The notes beneath the pieces were generated by a model, which was not told the DNA's origin, did no database searches, and was given only the letters and a program-made list of their open reading frames with translations. From Clostridiales bacterium (GTDB lineage: Bacteria > Bacillota > Clostridia > Lachnospirales > Lachnospiraceae): DNA of 44,091 bases. Of this stretch, positions 43,163 to 44,091 are shown piece by piece. The translations under genes and the position numbers were made by a program. The stretch is from the NCBI GenBank assembly GCA_012519905.1, contig JAAYPG010000133.1, positions 1-44,091 of the forward strand, written 5' to 3'. Every line of letters starts with the position of its first letter. Position 1 is the first letter of the stretch.

Positions 43163-43444
43163 TTATTCAAATAATACTAGTAATGCCAATATGAATTCCA
43201 TTGTACCATAGTAACTAGTCATCCTATGTCCAGATTGATTAAATATTTCATTAGGATTGGTTATTGCTTTTGATGATTCCATGGATAAGTATTTTCTTTG
43301 AAAGGCTACATCCTCCTCAGATTCATCAATACTTGAAGCCTCATTACGTTCCGGTGCCGGCTCGATCATACCAATCGTATTCTCTATCAGCACATCATAT
43401 GGAACTACTTCATTCACTTCCTTGCTAATACACGAATCTATCAA
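43163..43444 (-). CDS. Hypothetical protein, 93 residues
   Basis: A 93-residue ORF with a TTG start chosen because AGGAGG lies six bases before it. The N-terminus LIDSCISKEVNEVVPYDVLI is followed by a charged middle (Asp/Glu-rich) and a C-terminus that turns hydrophobic at MEFILALLVLFE. I do not recognise a family. The ORF lies between two intergenic stretches downstream of the metG terminator. It might be a real small gene with a C-terminal membrane segment, or part of a decayed longer one. Confidence 0.5.
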   Translation of the reverse strand: MIDSCISKEVNEVVPYDVLIENTIGMIEPAPERNEASSIDESEEDVAFQRKYLSMESSKAITNPNEIFNQSGHRMTSYYGTMEFILALLVLFE

Positions 43445-43541
43445 TATCAACCTCCTAGTTTCTGTCAATAATATCAAATCTTAAATGTAAACGTCTTAAG
43501 TTGCTCAAGTAGTCTGTGTAAGCGTAAAGCCTACATGTTAT

Positions 43542-43577
43542 TTAAAAAAAGACCAGTAGCTTTTATCTACTGGTCTT
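43542..43577 (-). terminator. Terminator after metG
   Basis: AAGACCAGTAG (43549-43559) pairs perfectly with CTACTGGTCTT (43567-43577), an 11-bp stem with a 7-base loop. On the minus strand it is followed by a run of T residues. It lies about 80 bp after the metG stop. Confidence 0.93.
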
Positions 43578-43653
43578 ACGAATTATCTAATTCTATATTA
43601 AGTTATGTTACTTTATTCTAGATTTCCATCGCCTATCTTCTTCAATCATTATC

Positions 43654-44091
43654 CTAGTAGAGCTTTGCACCAGCAGGAATGTGATTATCTAGCATGAGAA
43701 GGTGTAGCTTTTCTTCTCCTTCTTCTTCGTGAATTGCGGATAGAAGCATTCCACAAGAATCAATTCCCATCATTGCCCTTGGTGGAAGATTGGTGATAGC
43801 AATCAGCGTCTTGCCAATCAGCTCTTCAGGCTCATAGTATGTGTGAATACCGCTTAAGATGGTACGATCAGTGCCGGATCCATCATCCAATGTGAACTGG
43901 AGAAGTTTCTTTGACTTAGGAACTGCCACGCAATCCTTAACCTTAACAGCTCTGAAATCAGACTTACTAAAGGTTTCAAAATCAACTTGCTCCTCAAATA
44001 AAGGCTCAATTTTCACCTTAGAGAAGTCAATCTTCTCAACTGACTTGTCAACAGCCAGTTCATTTGTTGATTTCTTCTTATCAGCATCCAA
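43654..44091 (-). CDS. metG: Methionyl-tRNA synthetase, C-terminal part (cut by window edge)
   Basis: The last 145 residues of a protein whose start lies beyond the right edge. The visible part is an OB-fold tRNA-binding domain (EMAP/Trbp111 type), with FETFSKSDFRAVKVKDCVAVPKSKKLLQFTLDDG, ILSGIHTYYEPEELIGKTL and NLPPRAMMGIDSCGMLLSA, as found at the C-terminus of MetG in many Bacillota. That it belongs to MetG rather than being a free tRNA-binding protein is inferred from the Lys/Glu-rich linker at its start and the open 5' end. A strong terminator follows. Confidence 0.88.
   Translation of the reverse strand: MDADKKKSTNELAVDKSVEKIDFSKVKIEPLFEEQVDFETFSKSDFRAVKVKDCVAVPKSKKLLQFTLDDGSGTDRTILSGIHTYYEPEELIGKTLIAITNLPPRAMMGIDSCGMLLSAIHEEEGEEKLHLLMLDNHIPAGAKLY

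Noticed and set aside
37861-44091. Prophage remnant around the tail-like protein
   Set aside because: No capsid, terminase, integrase, holin or other phage gene, and no attachment-site repeats, are visible; the tail-like gene stands alone and has a membrane anchor.
1-44091. CRISPR arrays, insertion sequences and tRNA genes
   Set aside because: No regularly spaced direct repeats, transposase frames with inverted ends, or tRNA cloverleaf sequences were seen by reading; weak cases could be missed without a scan.

Overview
The window looks like chromosome of a low-GC, anaerobic Bacillota species, most likely a Lachnospiraceae (Clostridia) relative of plant-fibre degraders. This is inferred from the low GC content, strong GGAGG ribosome sites, the TGS-domain nucleoside kinase, the Clostridia-type FeoA/FeoB/small Cys-rich protein set, the dgt-dnaG-rpoD-trmK order, the CdaA-CdaR pair and an intracellular GH10 xylanase. 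No tRNA, CRISPR array, insertion sequence or prophage module was seen. Nearly all genes lie on the minus strand; the exceptions are the partial RNase P RNA at the left edge and one sugar-phosphate transferase gene.

Region 1 (1-7000) is housekeeping: the 3' part of rnpB (+) converges on a minus-strand run dgt, dnaG, rpoD, trmK and a nucleoside kinase. A 47-bp tandem repeat sits directly in front of dgt. Region 2 (7100-9800) is a ferrous-iron operon, feoA-feoB plus a 49-residue Cys-rich membrane protein, with a consensus promoter and a perfect 7-1-7 Fur-type box. Region 3 (9850-13700) holds queH, hisC, a class I aminotransferase and a cytidylate-kinase-like protein. Region 4 (13700-18900) is a complete branched-chain amino-acid ABC importer (livK, H, M, G, F) with a structured leader, an internal hairpin and a second tandem repeat in front of livF.

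Region 5 (18900-23100) carries a zinc-ribbon protein, a TIM-barrel protein of unknown role, a ClpX-type unfoldase and an HtrA-type membrane protease. Region 6 (23200-32000) is a cell-surface polymer locus: a polyprenyl glycosylphosphotransferase (+) faces a minus-strand teichoic-acid-type run with a fused GT2/glycerophosphotransferase, the TagG/TagH-like exporter, TagD and two further CDP-glycerol glycerophosphotransferases. A perfect 41-nt palindrome forms the end of one of these genes.

Region 7 (32100-37700) has leuA with a possible attenuator leader, then the cyclic-di-AMP operon (two uncharacterised membrane proteins, cdaA, cdaR). Region 8 (37800-44091) is more accessory: a 769-residue membrane-anchored protein resembling phage tail proteins that end in a C-type-lectin/FGE-like domain, a three-gene unit of SDR, nitroreductase and GH10 xylanase, two small ORFs of uncertain status, and the C-terminal part of methionyl-tRNA synthetase, cut by the window edge.

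The observations most worth following are the phage-tail/lectin-like surface protein, the paired hairpin-plus-ribosome-site tandem repeats at dgt and livF, and the palindrome that has become coding sequence.
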